Assembly (NCBI RefSeq): GCF_009687865.1
Contig: NZ_BLAE01000054.1
Coordinates: forward strand, 1 to 64,000
DNA from: Acrocarpospora macrocephala
GTDB lineage: Bacteria; Actinomycetota; Actinomycetes; Streptosporangiales; Streptosporangiaceae
Direction: 5' to 3'
DNA: 64,000 nucleotides
The notes beneath the pieces are model-generated. The model had not been told where the DNA came from, made no database searches, and saw nothing but the letters and a program-made list of their open reading frames with translations. Each line of letters opens with the position of its first letter. Positions within the stretch are counted from its first letter, which is position 1. Shown in pieces: positions 25,209 through 33,780 of this stretch. A program made the translations under genes and the position numbers.

Positions 25209-26171
25209 ATGAGGAAGCTGCTCCCGGCCGTCGTGCTGGTGACGCTCATCGGGCTCGCGTTCGCCGCTTCGTTCGTGGGCGCGCTGCACCAGCCCGAACC
25301 CCATGGCGTGCCCGTGGGCGTGGTCGCGCCCGCGCAAATGGCCGCCCAGATCGACGCCGGGCTGGCCGCCAAGAAGCCCGGCGCGTTCGAGATCACGAGT
25401 TACGCCGACGAGGCCGGCGCGCGGACCGCGCTCGGCGACCGCGAGGTCGAGGCCGTGCTCCTCCCGCAGCAGGCCAAACTGATCGTCGCCAGCGCCGGCG
25501 GGCGGACCGCGTCCACGGTGATCACCCAGGTGTTCACCGGCGTCGCCCAGGCCCAGGGCCAGCAGCTCACGGTCGAGGACGCCCACCCGCTGCCCCCCGG
25601 CGACTCCGGCGGCGTCTCCGGGATGTTCTACGTGCTCGCCCTGGTCATCCCCGGCATCGCCATCGCCGTCCTGGCCGGTCACGCCGGAGCCAGCTCCGGC
25701 CAGAAGCTCGCTGTCATCGCGCTCGCCTCGGTCACGGTCGCGCTGGCCAACGCCTGGCTGGCCGACGTGGTCTTCGGCGCGCTCCCCGGGGCGTACCTCG
25801 GGCTGGCCGCCGTCTCCGCCGCCGTCACCTTCACCCTCGGCCTGGTGGTCGCGGGCCTGGTCCGGGTGCTGGGCACCCCGGGCGTCGGGCTGGCCGCCCT
25901 GCTGTTCGTCGTGGTCGGCATCCCCGCCAGCGGCGGCCCGCTCGGCGCCCGATTCATCCCCGAGTGGTACGCAGCGATCGGCCAGACCCTCCCGATCGGC
26001 CAGGGCACGGTGGCCATCCGCAACACCGTCTTCTTCGACGGCGCGGCCCTCACCGTCCCGCTCACCGTTCTGGCCGCCTGGGCCCTGGTCGGCCTGCTCC
26101 TGCTGCTCATCCCCGTACGGCACCGCGCCGCGGCCCACGCCGCCACCGCCCAGCCCGTCCCCGTGGCGTGA
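25209..26171 (+). CDS. YhgE/Pip-like or ABC-2-like membrane protein
   Basis: This 320-residue protein has an N-terminal membrane helix (about 5-24), an extracellular domain (about 30-130) and then five or six helices (about 143-305). The layout resembles the DUF3533/YhgE/SNG1 group of ABC-2-like proteins, which includes efflux-related permeases. No ATPase is encoded beside it. AGGAGAATTCG precedes the ATG. The divergent TetR and paired operators suggest inducible expression in response to a toxic compound (inference). Confidence 0.75.
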   Translation: MRKLLPAVVLVTLIGLAFAASFVGALHQPEPHGVPVGVVAPAQMAAQIDAGLAAKKPGAFEITSYADEAGARTALGDREVEAVLLPQQAKLIVASAGGRTASTVITQVFTGVAQAQGQQLTVEDAHPLPPGDSGGVSGMFYVLALVIPGIAIAVLAGHAGASSGQKLAVIALASVTVALANAWLADVVFGALPGAYLGLAAVSAAVTFTLGLVVAGLVRVLGTPGVGLAALLFVVVGIPASGGPLGARFIPEWYAAIGQTLPIGQGTVAIRNTVFFDGAALTVPLTVLAAWALVGLLLLLIPVRHRAAAHAATAQPVPVA

Positions 26172-26340
26172 TTTACGTCACCCAATATCCGGAAATGTCG
26201 GGCCGGGCAACTGTTGAACTTCTGGCATAGCCCGGCCTTCTGCCCAGGATCACCCTGGGAAGACCAGCGAAAGCATGGCCAATCTCACAGGTGTCCTCAG
26301 CGTCATCTCAGCAGAGTCATGCGAGATTCAAGGAGTGCAG

Positions 26341-27348
26341 ATGTCCACCGGGTGGAGATGGGTCGCCGCTCTCGCTATAGGCGGCGGTGCGTATCTCGTC
26401 CTGCGGGACGAGTTGCCCCAGCCTGGAGAGATCTGGGCCACGATCACCAATGTCAACCCCGCCTGGCTCGCCGTGGCCGTCGCCGCCGAGGCGGTCTCCA
26501 TGGCGACCTTCGCCCGGCTCTTCCGCAGACTCCTGGGCCTGGGCGGAACCAAGATCAGCCTGGGTCGCGCGCTGGCCGTCACCTACGCGCGTAACGCCTT
26601 CTCGAACTCGCTGCCCGCGGGGCCGGTCCTGTCCATCGCGTACACCACGCGAGAGTTCAGCCGGCTGGGCGCGGGCAGGCCGCTCATCGCGGCCACGCTG
26701 GTGCTCGCCGCGTTCTATTCGGGGGTGACCTTCGGGGTGCTGAGCCTGGTCGCGCTGCTCGGCTCGCCCGCGACCCGGATCCCGACGTTGATCGCCGCCG
26801 TCGCCGTGGTGGCGCTGGCCGCCATGGTGATGCGAACCCGCCCGTTCGTCGGCGTGGTACGGCGGCGCATGCCGAAGCTGTCGGCGCAGCTGGACGCGGC
26901 TCGGGCCGCCATTCGCCCGGCCTCCCGGGATCGGGCCATCCTGGCCGGGCTCGCGCTGCTGAACTGGCTGCTCGATGTGGCCTGCCTGGTGGCGGTCTGC
27001 GTCGCGGTGGGTGTCGACATCGGCCCGCACACGATGTTGCTGGGCTACGTCGCCGCCAAGGGCGCGCAGGCGCTGGCGTTGATTCCGGGCGGGCTCGGCG
27101 TCGTCGAGATCGGGATGGCCGCCACGTTCTTCGCGGCCGGAGCGAGTGGTGGCGCGGCGGGGGCGGTCGTGGCGTTGTACCGGCTCATCTCGTACTGGGC
27201 GATTCTGATCGCGGGCTGGCTGGCGTGGGCCTTCCTGCACGACGAGGTGCGGGCCGCGGCCAAGGTGGTGGGCAGGTTCCTGATGCGCGCGGGCGCGAGC
27301 ATGAGCCCGTTCGCGCTCCCGCCGACCGAGCGCGGCGCGCACCCCTAG
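26341..27348 (+). CDS. UPF0104 / lysylphosphatidylglycerol synthase TM-region family protein
   Basis: This 335-residue integral membrane protein has about eight helices. Motifs include ARNAFSNSLPAGPVLSIAYTTREF and GYVAAKGAQALALIPGGLGVVEIGM, both characteristic of the YbhN/AglD/MprF membrane domain. It lacks the cytosolic aminoacyl-transferase domain, so lipid flipping or a polyprenol-linked role is more likely than lysyl transfer. ATG 26341 follows AAGGAGTGCAG; the frame's earlier start at 26275 has no ribosome site. Confidence 0.88.
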   Translation: MSTGWRWVAALAIGGGAYLVLRDELPQPGEIWATITNVNPAWLAVAVAAEAVSMATFARLFRRLLGLGGTKISLGRALAVTYARNAFSNSLPAGPVLSIAYTTREFSRLGAGRPLIAATLVLAAFYSGVTFGVLSLVALLGSPATRIPTLIAAVAVVALAAMVMRTRPFVGVVRRRMPKLSAQLDAARAAIRPASRDRAILAGLALLNWLLDVACLVAVCVAVGVDIGPHTMLLGYVAAKGAQALALIPGGLGVVEIGMAATFFAAGASGGAAGAVVALYRLISYWAILIAGWLAWAFLHDEVRAAAKVVGRFLMRAGASMSPFALPPTERGAHP

Positions 27349-27435
27349 GGGTTTTGTCAGGGTCCCCGGTGGAACGGGGGTTGGCGGCGGTTCGTTGGAC
27401 CGAGTGACTGACAACCCCAGACGGAGGAAACCACG

Positions 27436-27621
27436 ATGCACCGGTCCAGACACCACAAGATGATCGCTGGCGTCTGCGGCGGGATCGCCGAACGCTACGG
27501 CATGTCGCCCAACACGGTCCGGCTCCTGTTCCTGCTCTCCTGCATCCTGCCCGGGCCGCAGTTCATCATCTACCTGATCATGTGGGTCTTCATACCCAAG
27601 GCCCCGGCGTATCCTCGATAA
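27436..27621 (+). CDS. PspC-domain small membrane protein
   Basis: The 61-residue protein MHRSRHHKMIAGVCGGIAER continues with a PNTVRLLFLLSC helix and IIYLIMWVFIPK. This is the complete PspC fold: short helix, GVCGGIAERYG motif, and one hydrophobic hairpin. PspC proteins take part in membrane-stress signalling. ACGGAGGAAACC lies upstream at ideal distance. lipB starts one base after its stop. Confidence 0.92.
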   Translation: MHRSRHHKMIAGVCGGIAERYGMSPNTVRLLFLLSCILPGPQFIIYLIMWVFIPKAPAYPR

Positions 27622-27622
27622 C

Positions 27623-28252
27623 ATGCAGAACCGGTCGCTGACCCTTATCCAGGATGACCTGGTCGACTACGAGAAGGCCATGGAGCGCATGGCCGACCTG
27701 GTCCAAGAACGCCAGGACGACACGCGGCCGGATACCTTGTGGCTGCTCAGCCACCCCAAGGTCTACACGGTCGGGCGGCGCACGCTGACCGAGCACCTGC
27801 CCGACCCGTCGCACGGCATCCCGGTCGTTCCCACCGGCCGGGGCGGCCAGCTCACCTACCACGGCCCCGGCCAGCTGGTCGGCTACCTGATCGTCAAGCT
27901 CGGCCCGAACGAGGGTGTGGTCGACTACATCCGCGAGGTGGAGCTCCGGCTGGTGGCCGCGCTGGGCGTGCTCGGCGTTCCGGCCGAGCGCCGGGACACC
28001 CCGCCGGGCTCGGAACTGCTCACCGGCGTCTGGACCGCCGGGCGCAAGATCGTCTCCATCGGCATGCGGGCCAGCAAGGCGGTCACCAGCCACGGCTTCG
28101 CCATCAACGTCAACGGCGACCTCACCCCGTGGGACCTCGCCGTCGCCTGCGGCATGCCGGAGGTGGACATGACCTCGATCGCCCGCGAACTCGGCGCCGC
28201 TGACTTCGACACCGTCCGCGCCACGGTCGCCAAGGAGTTCCAGGCCTCATAA
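27623..28252 (+). CDS. lipB: Octanoyl-(acyl-carrier-protein)-protein N-octanoyltransferase LipB
   Basis: LipB moves octanoyl from ACP to lipoyl domains of 2-oxoacid dehydrogenases and GcvH. The hallmark motifs are GRGGQLTYHGPGQLVGYLI, the catalytic Lys in TAGRKIVSIGM, SHGFAINVNGDL, and the catalytic Cys in VACGMPEVDMTSI (the usual PCGI Cys, here preceded by Ala). The length of 209 residues is normal. lipA is not in the window. The gene begins one base after pspC, with no clear Shine-Dalgarno, so translational coupling is likely. Confidence 0.95.
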   Translation: MQNRSLTLIQDDLVDYEKAMERMADLVQERQDDTRPDTLWLLSHPKVYTVGRRTLTEHLPDPSHGIPVVPTGRGGQLTYHGPGQLVGYLIVKLGPNEGVVDYIREVELRLVAALGVLGVPAERRDTPPGSELLTGVWTAGRKIVSIGMRASKAVTSHGFAINVNGDLTPWDLAVACGMPEVDMTSIARELGAADFDTVRATVAKEFQAS

Positions 28253-28256
28253 CGCC

Positions 28257-28287
28257 GGTACGGCTCCCGCCAGGCGGAAGCCGTACC
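28257..28287. terminator. Bidirectional hairpin terminator
   Basis: GGTACGGCT-CCCGCC and GGCGG-AAGCCGTACC form a stem of about 14 bp around a single-base loop, between the convergent ends of lipB and the permease gene. Confidence 0.8.
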
Positions 28288-28301
28288 AGAGAAGAAGAAG
28301 G

Positions 28302-29840
28302 TCAGGCGTCGATCGAGTCGACCGTGCGGCGTGGCCCGGTGAACCAGTGCCGCGCGGACAGCGCCCACCACAGGCCGACCCCGAGCACCATGGCGCCCAC
28401 CACGATCGGCGCGTAGTTCACGGCGGTCCAGGTGAACGACTCATCCGCTTCGGTGGCCGGATTGTCGGAATTGAACGGCACGCCCGCGGGAGCGAGCGGC
28501 ATGATGAAGTAGATCGACACGATCGCGATCTCGATGATCGCGATCCAGCCCATCACCTTGTACTTGGCGCCCAGCGTCCACGGGCCGGGCTGGAAGGCGT
28601 CGCCCATGCGCAGCCGCAGCCAGATCGGGATGGCGAAGGCGATGTAGAGGCCGATCACCGCCACCGAGACCACCGCGTAGAAGGCCAGCGGCGTGCCGGT
28701 CGGGGCCTTGTACAGGGCGGGCAGGGTGAGGATGAGCGCGGCCACGCAGCCGAAGATGATGGCGTTGACGGGGGTCCTGTTCCGGTCCACCTTGGACCAG
28801 AGCCGCCAGCCGGGGATCGCGCCGTCCCGCGAGAACGCGTACGTCATTCGCGACATCGAGGTCACGCAGCTCATGCCGCAGAAGAACTGCCCGATCGTGG
28901 AGATCGCGAAGATCGCGTTCGCCAGGTTGCCGGGCACGGCCGTGTCGAAGATCGCGCCCACGAAGCCGAACTGGGCGTTGATCTCGTCCACGTTGGTGGC
29001 CGCGAACAGGAAGGCCAGCAGCAGGATCCAGCCGCCGATCGCGGAGTAGAAGATCGACTGCCAGAGGCCGCGGGCCGCTGCGGTGGCCGCGCCCTGGGTC
29101 TCCTCTGATACGTGCGCGCACGCGTCGAAACCGGTGATCGTGTACTGGGTGAGCAGGAACCCGAGCGGCAGCACGTAGATCCAGAAGCTGCCGCTGCTGA
29201 AGCCCGAGTTATTGATCGTCTCGGTGAACACGAACGACATCGACTGGTGCGAGTCCGGACCGAAGATGAGGATCAGGACCACCACCGCGGCACCGAACAC
29301 ATGCCACCACACCGACACGTTCTGCAAGATCGAGATGAGCCGGTGGCTGTAGATGTTGATCAGAGCGTGCAGCACCAGCACGACGGCGAACAGGATGAAG
29401 GTGTTGACCAGCGACACCTCAAGACCGAAGAACCGGTCGAGAGTGATGTTCAGGAACGTGGCGCAGCCGTAGTCCACCGACGCGGTCACCGCGATCAAGC
29501 CGATCAGGTTGAACCAGCCGGTGAACCAGCCGTGGATCGGCTTGCCCATCTTGGCGGCCCACCAGTAGATGCCGCCCGCCGTCGGATAGGCCGACACCAG
29601 CTCCGACATGCACAGACCGATGATCAGGATGAAGACGGAGATGATCGGCCAGCCCCAGGAGATGGCGATGGGGCCGCCGTTGTTCCAGGCCTGGCCGAAC
29701 GTGGTGAAACACCCGGCGAGGATCGAGATGATGGAGAAGGAGATCGCGAAGTTGGAGAACCCACTCCAGGTCCGCGACAGTTCTTGTTTGTAACCGAGTT
29801 CGGCGAGTCGTTTGGCGTCGTCGTCGAGGGCTTGCGCCAT
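28302..29840 (-). CDS. APC-family amino acid/amine permease
   Basis: This 512-residue permease has about 12 membrane helices. The opening LAELGYKQELSRTWSGFSNFAISFSIISILAG and SAYPTAGGIYWWAA match the amino acid/choline transporter (ACT, BAT1/GabP-like) group within the APC superfamily. Its neighbours are a choline-kinase-like protein and an FAD/GcvT fusion oxidoreductase, so a methylated amine or amino acid is a plausible substrate. The gene starts at ATG 29840, 25 bases after the upstream gene stop, and is probably co-transcribed with it. Confidence 0.9.
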   Translation of the reverse strand: MAQALDDDAKRLAELGYKQELSRTWSGFSNFAISFSIISILAGCFTTFGQAWNNGGPIAISWGWPIISVFILIIGLCMSELVSAYPTAGGIYWWAAKMGKPIHGWFTGWFNLIGLIAVTASVDYGCATFLNITLDRFFGLEVSLVNTFILFAVVLVLHALINIYSHRLISILQNVSVWWHVFGAAVVVLILIFGPDSHQSMSFVFTETINNSGFSSGSFWIYVLPLGFLLTQYTITGFDACAHVSEETQGAATAAARGLWQSIFYSAIGGWILLLAFLFAATNVDEINAQFGFVGAIFDTAVPGNLANAIFAISTIGQFFCGMSCVTSMSRMTYAFSRDGAIPGWRLWSKVDRNRTPVNAIIFGCVAALILTLPALYKAPTGTPLAFYAVVSVAVIGLYIAFAIPIWLRLRMGDAFQPGPWTLGAKYKVMGWIAIIEIAIVSIYFIMPLAPAGVPFNSDNPATEADESFTWTAVNYAPIVVGAMVLGVGLWWALSARHWFTGPRRTVDSIDA

Positions 29841-29865
29841 GTAGGCCTCCTCATGCCTTGGGGGG

Positions 29866-30765
29866 TTACCGGCGCACGGCGTCGATCAGACGTCCGAAGC
29901 CGGGGTCTTTGAGATCGCGTACGGCTTGCGCGAACTTGTCGGCGGCCTCGGCGTTGTAGTCGAAGTCGCGGTGCTGCGGAGTCAGCCCGTGGTGCACGAC
30001 GAACCAGAGTGTCCAGGTCAGGTTGGACATGATCAGATTCAGCCGGACTCGTGCGGCCGGGGCGGCGTCGTCGAAGTACGCCAGGGTGAGGCGCTCGACG
30101 TCGTCGGGGTCGAAATCGGCCTCGGCGGCCAGGTCGCCGAGCTCGAAGCAGGGGTCGTTGTTGCCGGACAGCTGGTAGTCGACGATTCGCACCACGCCGC
30201 CGGCCTTGATGAAGTTCTCCGGCAGCAGGTCGTTGTGGCAGGGGACGGTTCTCATCGGCCGGACCGCGAGGGCCTGCTCGATCTCGGCGACGGCCGGGGT
30301 CCAGTCCTCGTATCCGTCGGGGAGCTTCAGGCTGTTGGCCTTGCAGAGGGCCACAAAATCTGCGTGCTTCCGGAAAATCGAGAAATCATTGCCGAACCGG
30401 GGGCCCGCGTGCAGGGCCCGGCAGGCTTTCGCGATCTTGCCGATCTCATCCCGTACGGCCGGCGCGTCGAGGGTCACGCCGTCGATGTACTCCAGGATGA
30501 GCGCGCCCGGCAGTTCGTGCAGCACCTGCGCGCCGACGCCTGTGGACGCGGCGAGCACGGTGTTGGCGATCTCCTGCTCCAGCGGGATGCCCAGGCCTGT
30601 CGCGGCGATCCGGGGATCGAGCACCCGGAGCAGCCAGCGGTCGCCGTCCTCGGTCTCCACCCGGGCGATGTGGTGGCTGAGCCCACCCTTGATCGTCGTA
30701 TGGCTGACCGGGCGCCCGGCCCAGGCCGCGACCATCTCCAGCGCGTCCTTGACGGCATCTGGCAT
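29866..30765 (-). CDS. Choline/ethanolamine kinase-like phosphotransferase
   Basis: This 299-residue protein of the APH/choline kinase fold has catalytic loop VPCHNDLLPENFI (HxD-x4-N), metal site RIVDYQLSGNNDPCFELGDLAAE, and an N-terminal nucleotide region with SHHIARVE. It may phosphorylate choline, ethanolamine or a related amine. ATG 30765 follows AAAAGGAGCCGG; a longer frame runs to 30984 but overlaps the divergent gene and its promoter. It is first in an operon with the APC permease. Confidence 0.9.
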   Translation of the reverse strand: MPDAVKDALEMVAAWAGRPVSHTTIKGGLSHHIARVETEDGDRWLLRVLDPRIAATGLGIPLEQEIANTVLAASTGVGAQVLHELPGALILEYIDGVTLDAPAVRDEIGKIAKACRALHAGPRFGNDFSIFRKHADFVALCKANSLKLPDGYEDWTPAVAEIEQALAVRPMRTVPCHNDLLPENFIKAGGVVRIVDYQLSGNNDPCFELGDLAAEADFDPDDVERLTLAYFDDAAPAARVRLNLIMSNLTWTLWFVVHHGLTPQHRDFDYNAEAADKFAQAVRDLKDPGFGRLIDAVRR

Positions 30766-30778
30766 GCCCGGCTCCTTT

Positions 30779-30796
30779 TGGTCTACCTTCAGACCA
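30779..30796. promoter_or_regulatory. Palindrome TGGTCT-N6-AGACCA in divergent promoter
   Basis: A perfect 6-bp-arm palindrome lies between the divergent phosphotransferase and oxidoreductase genes. TGGTC/GACCA arms resemble sites used by GntR/FadR-type regulators. No regulator gene is adjacent, so the factor is unknown. Confidence 0.6.
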
Positions 30797-30837
30797 TTGA
30801 TCCGATTGTGGAGCCCAGGCGTTACAGGACGGTACCA

Positions 30838-33780
30838 ATGGTGCAACTTCCCGCAGACGCCCAGGCGGTTGTGGTCGGTGGTGGGGTAGCTGGATGCAGC
30901 GTCGCCTTCCACCTCGCCCGGCTGGGTTGGCAGGACGTGATCCTGCTGGAACGCCATGACCTGACCGAGGGCACGACCTGGCACTCAGCGGGTTTCGTCG
31001 GCCAGTTGCGGTCCACGGTCACCCAGACCCGCATGATCATGTACTCGGCTGGTCTCTACCCAGAACTGCGTGATCTCACCGGGTTGGATCCCGGCTGGCA
31101 CGGGGTCGGTGGACTTCGCCTCGCGACCACCCCCGAACGCCACGAGGAACTCCTCCGCCAGGCTGGCGCTGCCGAGACATACGGCCTGGACATGGATCTT
31201 CTGGACGCGTCGGCGACGTATGACCGCATGCCGCTGCTTGCCGTGGACGACGTTCTGGCATCGCTCTGGCTTCCTGGTGATGGCTGGCTGGATCCGGCCC
31301 GGCTGGGGCGGGCGTTGGCGGAAGGGGCCCGCAAGCTCGGCGTTCGTATCATTACGGGCGTTGAGGTAACGGGCATCGACGTCGAAAACGGCCGCGTCCG
31401 GGGGGTCAGGGTCCGCAGGTCCACTGAGTCGGGTGTCGGCGGCTCGGCGTCCCCAGGGTGGGATGTCCACGGATCGGCGCTTCCTGGGTCGGATGTCGGC
31501 GGATCCGGCTCTCGCGGGTCGGAGGGTCGTCAATCGGCTGGGGGAACTCAGCCCAACGCTGGTGGGTCTGCCCGGAGTGGAGTTGGCTCGCGGCCGCAGG
31601 AGGAGCGGCACCGGCAAGACCTCGACGGGCGGGGTGAGATCGCGCCTGGTTCGGAGTGGGTCATTCGGACGGACACGGTGGTCAATGCCGCAGGTGCCGC
31701 AGCCGGGGTGGTCGGGCGGATGGCCGGGGTCGATGTGCCCGTTGTGCCGATCAAGCATCAGTATGTGGTGACCGCGCCTTCCGGGGTTCCGGTGACGGCG
31801 CCGACGGTTCGGGATCCCGACAACATCGTGTATTTCCGTGAAGAGGGTGGCGGCATTCTCGTCGGGGGATATATCCGGACTCCGGATGTTTGGGAGGACC
31901 CTAACCCGCTCTCCCAGCCTCGCGCCCTCTTCCCCCCGAACATGCCCAAATTCGAGGAATCCTGGGAGTCCGCCCGCCGCCGCCTCCCTTCCCTCCGCTC
32001 CAACGGCCAGATCGTCAAGGTCGTCCACGGCCCCGAAGCCTTCACCCCCGACGGCGAATTCCTCCTCGGCGAGACCTCCGTCCGCGGCTTCTGGGTCGCC
32101 GCCGGCTTCTGCGTCCACGGCCTCGCCGCGGCCGGCGGCGTCGGCAAGGTCATGGCCGAGTGGATCGTCGACGGCCAGCCCGAATACGACATGTTCGCCA
32201 TGGACATCGCCCGCTTCGGCACCCACGCCCGCTCGGCCACCTGGGCCCGCGCGAAAGCCCTCGACTCCTACAGCAAGTACTACGACATCGCCTACCCCGG
32301 CGAGGAACGCACCGCCGCCCGCCCACTCCGCCGCTCTCCCGCGTGGGTACGGCATGCGGAACTGGGCGCCGAATTCGGCGAAAAAGCAGGCTGGGAACGA
32401 GTCAACTGGTACGACTTGCCCAATTCTCTGCGGAACCAGGGATCTTCGACCGAAGAGCCATCGGGAACCTCAGACGCATCGACAAATCCGGCTTCGTCCG
32501 GATCTGCGTCGGGCGGAGCATTGTCGGGTGGGGTTGCGTCGGGTGGAGCTCTGCTCGGTGGAGCTGCGCCGGGAGGAGATTCCTCGGATGGCGCTGTCCC
32601 GGATGGAGTTTCCTCGGATGGCGCTGTCCCGGATGGAGTTTCGGTAGGAGATTCCTCGGATGGAGCTTTGTCGGGGGGAGCTTCCTCGGATAGGGATTTG
32701 TTGGATCGGACTTCCGTGGGTCCTTTGGTGGATGACGCCTCGGGCGAAGCCACGGAGAGGGCCCTGGAGCGGAGCTCCGGGTATAAACCGGGTGGGTGGG
32801 CGGGTCGTTTCTGGTCTCCTTCGATTCGGGAGGAGTGTTTGGCGACTCGGGATGCGGCGGGGTTGTTTGATCAGACTTCTTTTGGGAAGTTGGAGATTTC
32901 TGGGCTGGGGGCGTTGCAGCGGATTGCGGGTAACGATATCGACAAGGCTGTTGGGTCGGTTGTTTATACGCAGTTGCTTAATGGGCGGGATGGGATTGAG
33001 GCGGATGTCACGGTTACGCGGTTGGGGGAGGATCGGTTTCGGCTGGTGACCGGGACTGCGTTTGGTGGGCATGATATGGCGTTGCTCAGGCGTCATGGCG
33101 TTGAGGTTCGGGATGTGACGTCGGCTTATGCGTGTTACTGCCTTTGGGGGCCGAAGGCGTACAGCATTCTGGCGGGGTTGACCGGGGATGATCTGAGCTT
33201 TGGGTATATGAAGGCTCGGGAGATCAGTGTGGGGTATGTGCCGGTGCTGGCGCAGCGGGTGACGTTTGTGGGGGAGTTCGGGTGGGAGTTGTATTGTCCC
33301 GTTGAGTATGGGCTGACGCTTTGGGACACGCTGATGGCGGCGGGTGTGCCGGAGGGGATGCGGCCCGGGGGGTATCGGGCGATCGATTCGATGCGGCTGG
33401 AGAAGGGGTATCGCGTTTGGGGGTCGGATATCACTCCGGAGACCACTCCGTTGGAAGCGGGGTTGGGGTTTGCGGTCCGTACCGAGCGGCGGGCGGGAAT
33501 GAAGCGGCCGGAGAGTGAACTCGCGTGCCTGTTGCTGGACGGCGGTAAGGATGTCGCGCTCGGCGGCGAGCCGGTGCGGTTGGATGGCACGCCTGTGTCG
33601 CGGGTGACCAGCGGCGGATATGGGTATCGGGTCGATCGGTCGATCGCTTACGCCTATGTGCCGCCGGGAACGACCCGCGTCGAGGTGGGCGTCAACGGGA
33701 AATGGGTCGGCGCGGACGTTACGTTCGGGCCGGTTTATGACCCCCGCCATCACCGTATTCGCGCCACTCCCTGGAAATGA
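30838..33780 (+). CDS. FAD-dependent oxidoreductase / GcvT fusion (dimethylglycine oxidase-like) with two low-complexity inserts
   Basis: This 980-residue protein has an N-terminal DAO-type FAD domain (VVVGGGVAGCSVAFHLARLG, then EGTTWHSAGF whose His49 is the usual covalent-flavin residue). Next is an FAO-M connector (AAGFCVHGLAAAGGVGK, AKALDSYSKYYDIAYPGEE). It ends with a GcvT-type folate domain (SSLGLFDQTSFGKLEI-like start, then GEFGWELYCP, GGYRAIDSMRLEKGYR, GVNGKWVGADVT). Relatives oxidise dimethylglycine, sarcosine or similar N-methyl amines and pass formaldehyde to tetrahydrofolate. Two Gly/Ser/Asp-rich stretches interrupt the domains at about residues 195-273 and 535-646, neither expected in the family. 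ATG 30838 is preferred; an upstream frame to 29926 is antisense to the kinase. Confidence 0.88.
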   Translation: MVQLPADAQAVVVGGGVAGCSVAFHLARLGWQDVILLERHDLTEGTTWHSAGFVGQLRSTVTQTRMIMYSAGLYPELRDLTGLDPGWHGVGGLRLATTPERHEELLRQAGAAETYGLDMDLLDASATYDRMPLLAVDDVLASLWLPGDGWLDPARLGRALAEGARKLGVRIITGVEVTGIDVENGRVRGVRVRRSTESGVGGSASPGWDVHGSALPGSDVGGSGSRGSEGRQSAGGTQPNAGGSARSGVGSRPQEERHRQDLDGRGEIAPGSEWVIRTDTVVNAAGAAAGVVGRMAGVDVPVVPIKHQYVVTAPSGVPVTAPTVRDPDNIVYFREEGGGILVGGYIRTPDVWEDPNPLSQPRALFPPNMPKFEESWESARRRLPSLRSNGQIVKVVHGPEAFTPDGEFLLGETSVRGFWVAAGFCVHGLAAAGGVGKVMAEWIVDGQPEYDMFAMDIARFGTHARSATWARAKALDSYSKYYDIAYPGEERTAARPLRRSPAWVRHAELGAEFGEKAGWERVNWYDLPNSLRNQGSSTEEPSGTSDASTNPASSGSASGGALSGGVASGGALLGGAAPGGDSSDGAVPDGVSSDGAVPDGVSVGDSSDGALSGGASSDRDLLDRTSVGPLVDDASGEATERALERSSGYKPGGWAGRFWSPSIREECLATRDAAGLFDQTSFGKLEISGLGALQRIAGNDIDKAVGSVVYTQLLNGRDGIEADVTVTRLGEDRFRLVTGTAFGGHDMALLRRHGVEVRDVTSAYACYCLWGPKAYSILAGLTGDDLSFGYMKAREISVGYVPVLAQRVTFVGEFGWELYCPVEYGLTLWDTLMAAGVPEGMRPGGYRAIDSMRLEKGYRVWGSDITPETTPLEAGLGFAVRTERRAGMKRPESELACLLLDGGKDVALGGEPVRLDGTPVSRVTSGGYGYRVDRSIAYAYVPPGTTRVEVGVNGKWVGADVTFGPVYDPRHHRIRATPWK

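Noticed and set aside
29926-30837. N-terminal extension of the FAD/GcvT protein
   Set aside because: It is antisense to a well-supported choline-kinase-like gene; the FAD motif begins right after ATG 30838.
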